Assembly: GCA_913049615.1 (NCBI GenBank)
Contig: CAJWZI010000013.1
Span: 1 to 15,127 of the forward strand
From: an uncultured Alphaproteobacteria bacterium
GTDB taxonomy: Bacteria > Pseudomonadota > Alphaproteobacteria > GCA-2731375
Reading direction: 5' to 3'
DNA: 15,127 bases
Below the pieces are notes generated by a model that was not told the origin of the DNA, did no database searches, and saw nothing but the letters and a program-made list of their open reading frames with translations. Positions within the stretch are counted from its first letter, which is position 1, and the number at the start of each line of letters is the position of its first letter. The position numbers and the translations under genes were made by a program. Below are positions 14,659 to 15,127 of this stretch, one piece after another.

Positions 14659-15127
14659 CTATTTCATCTCGTCCTTTTGGGTGTTCATATCCGGCACGGC
14701 GTCCACGCTCCGTCCCAGGGGTCGCATATCAGTAACCTTGGCGCCGGGGAACGTCTCCAGCACTGCCTTCACCAGAGGGTCGTTTTCTGCCTGAACAAGA
14801 ATTTCTGCCTTGACCTGGCGCTGTTGTTCAGCCAGGGGAGGTTTGCCTTCCGCTTGACAATTGACGACAACGGTCCAGGTTTCGCCCGTCCAGCTTTTCA
14901 ATATACCCCGCAAATTGTTCGCAAGATCCGCCGGCGCCTTTTCACCAGGGCAAATTTCCAGATGCCCAGGCCGGAACTCCACCAGACTGACATCAACCAT
15001 CAAATGGTGATAGAGGCGCACGTCCTCTACCTCTACCCTGGCTACGATGGCGGCGAAACTGTCGATGCTTGTAGAAGTCGTGGGCGGCGGCGGCGGGGTC
15101 CCTTCATCCATCTCCGACGACGGCGCT
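14659..15127 (-). CDS. dnaX: DNA polymerase III subunit gamma/tau, C-terminal part (cut by the window edge)
   Basis: The frame is open from the right edge to a TAG at 14659, about 156 codons, and carries only the C-terminal end of tau. An internal Met at 15111 is not the real start, because the frame continues upstream (A-P-S-S-E). A proline-rich linker (EGTPPPPPTT) leads to a folded domain beginning SFAAIVARVEVEDVRLYHHL. It contains VSLVEFRPGHLEICPGE, WTVVVNCQAEGKPPLAEQ and FPGAKVTDMRPL, as in the alphaproteobacterial tau C-terminus that contacts the polymerase. The ATPase part lies outside the window. Position directly before ybaB and recR supports the call, since this is one of the most conserved small operons. 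Confidence 0.9.
   Translation of the reverse strand, partial: APSSEMDEGTPPPPPTTSTSIDSFAAIVARVEVEDVRLYHHLMVDVSLVEFRPGHLEICPGEKAPADLANNLRGILKSWTGETWTVVVNCQAEGKPPLAEQQRQVKAEILVQAENDPLVKAVLETFPGAKVTDMRPLGRSVDAVPDMNTQKDEMK

Noticed and set aside
14399..14794. Plus-strand frame with a repeated LHFLHLALHFLHLALH pattern
   Set aside because: It is the antisense image of the 21-bp duplication in ybaB and the end of dnaX. The real genes on the minus strand explain it.

Overview
The window is bacterial chromosome, most likely from an alphaproteobacterium, possibly Rhodospirillales-like. This rests on the style of the housekeeping proteins (PurH, Fmt, Def, RmuC, RecR, YbaB, the DnaX C-terminus), the moderate G+C content and the gene neighbourhoods. 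I cannot name a genus. No gap between genes exceeds 300 bases.

Region 1 (about 1-4760) is the edge of a surface-polysaccharide locus. On the minus strand are a TviB-type nucleotide-sugar dehydrogenase and, just upstream of it, a broken N-terminal piece of a UDP-sulfoquinovose-synthase-like epimerase. A further minus-strand gene may start at the left edge. Diverging on the plus strand are a WecA/WbpL-type glycosyl-1-phosphate transferase and a WbpM/CapD-type membrane UDP-sugar 4,6-dehydratase that overlap by 4 bases. Together they make nucleotide sugars (uronic acid and 6-deoxy-4-keto types) and load the first sugar onto undecaprenyl phosphate. No glycosyltransferase, flippase or polymerase is in view, so the locus must continue to the left.

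Region 2 (4760-6560) is purH with its own promoter candidate. It converges on region 3, a UMF1-type MFS transporter (6556-7977, minus). The start codon and Shine-Dalgarno of that transporter lie inside a 34-base stretch that looks like the D arm and anticodon arm of a tRNA-Ala(GGC). A strong extended -10 promoter sits about 90 bases further upstream.

Region 4 (8196-10911) holds the minus-strand def-fmt operon, which formylates initiator Met-tRNA and deformylates new proteins, and the divergent rmuC. Region 5 (10912-13448) is a two-gene unit of an epoxide hydrolase and a Bcr/CflA-type drug efflux transporter. It is preceded by a leader rich in inverted repeats in which the ribosome binding site falls in a hairpin. 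Region 6 (13449-15127) has a short stretch with traces of a decayed minus-strand gene, then the classical dnaX-ybaB-recR operon on the minus strand, with dnaX cut by the window edge.

I found no CRISPR array, insertion sequence, intact tRNA or rRNA, toxin-antitoxin pair or defence system. The unusual items are small: the tRNA-derived translation start, the truncated epimerase, the structured leader, a recent-looking 21-bp duplication inside ybaB, and the decayed reading frame near 13500.
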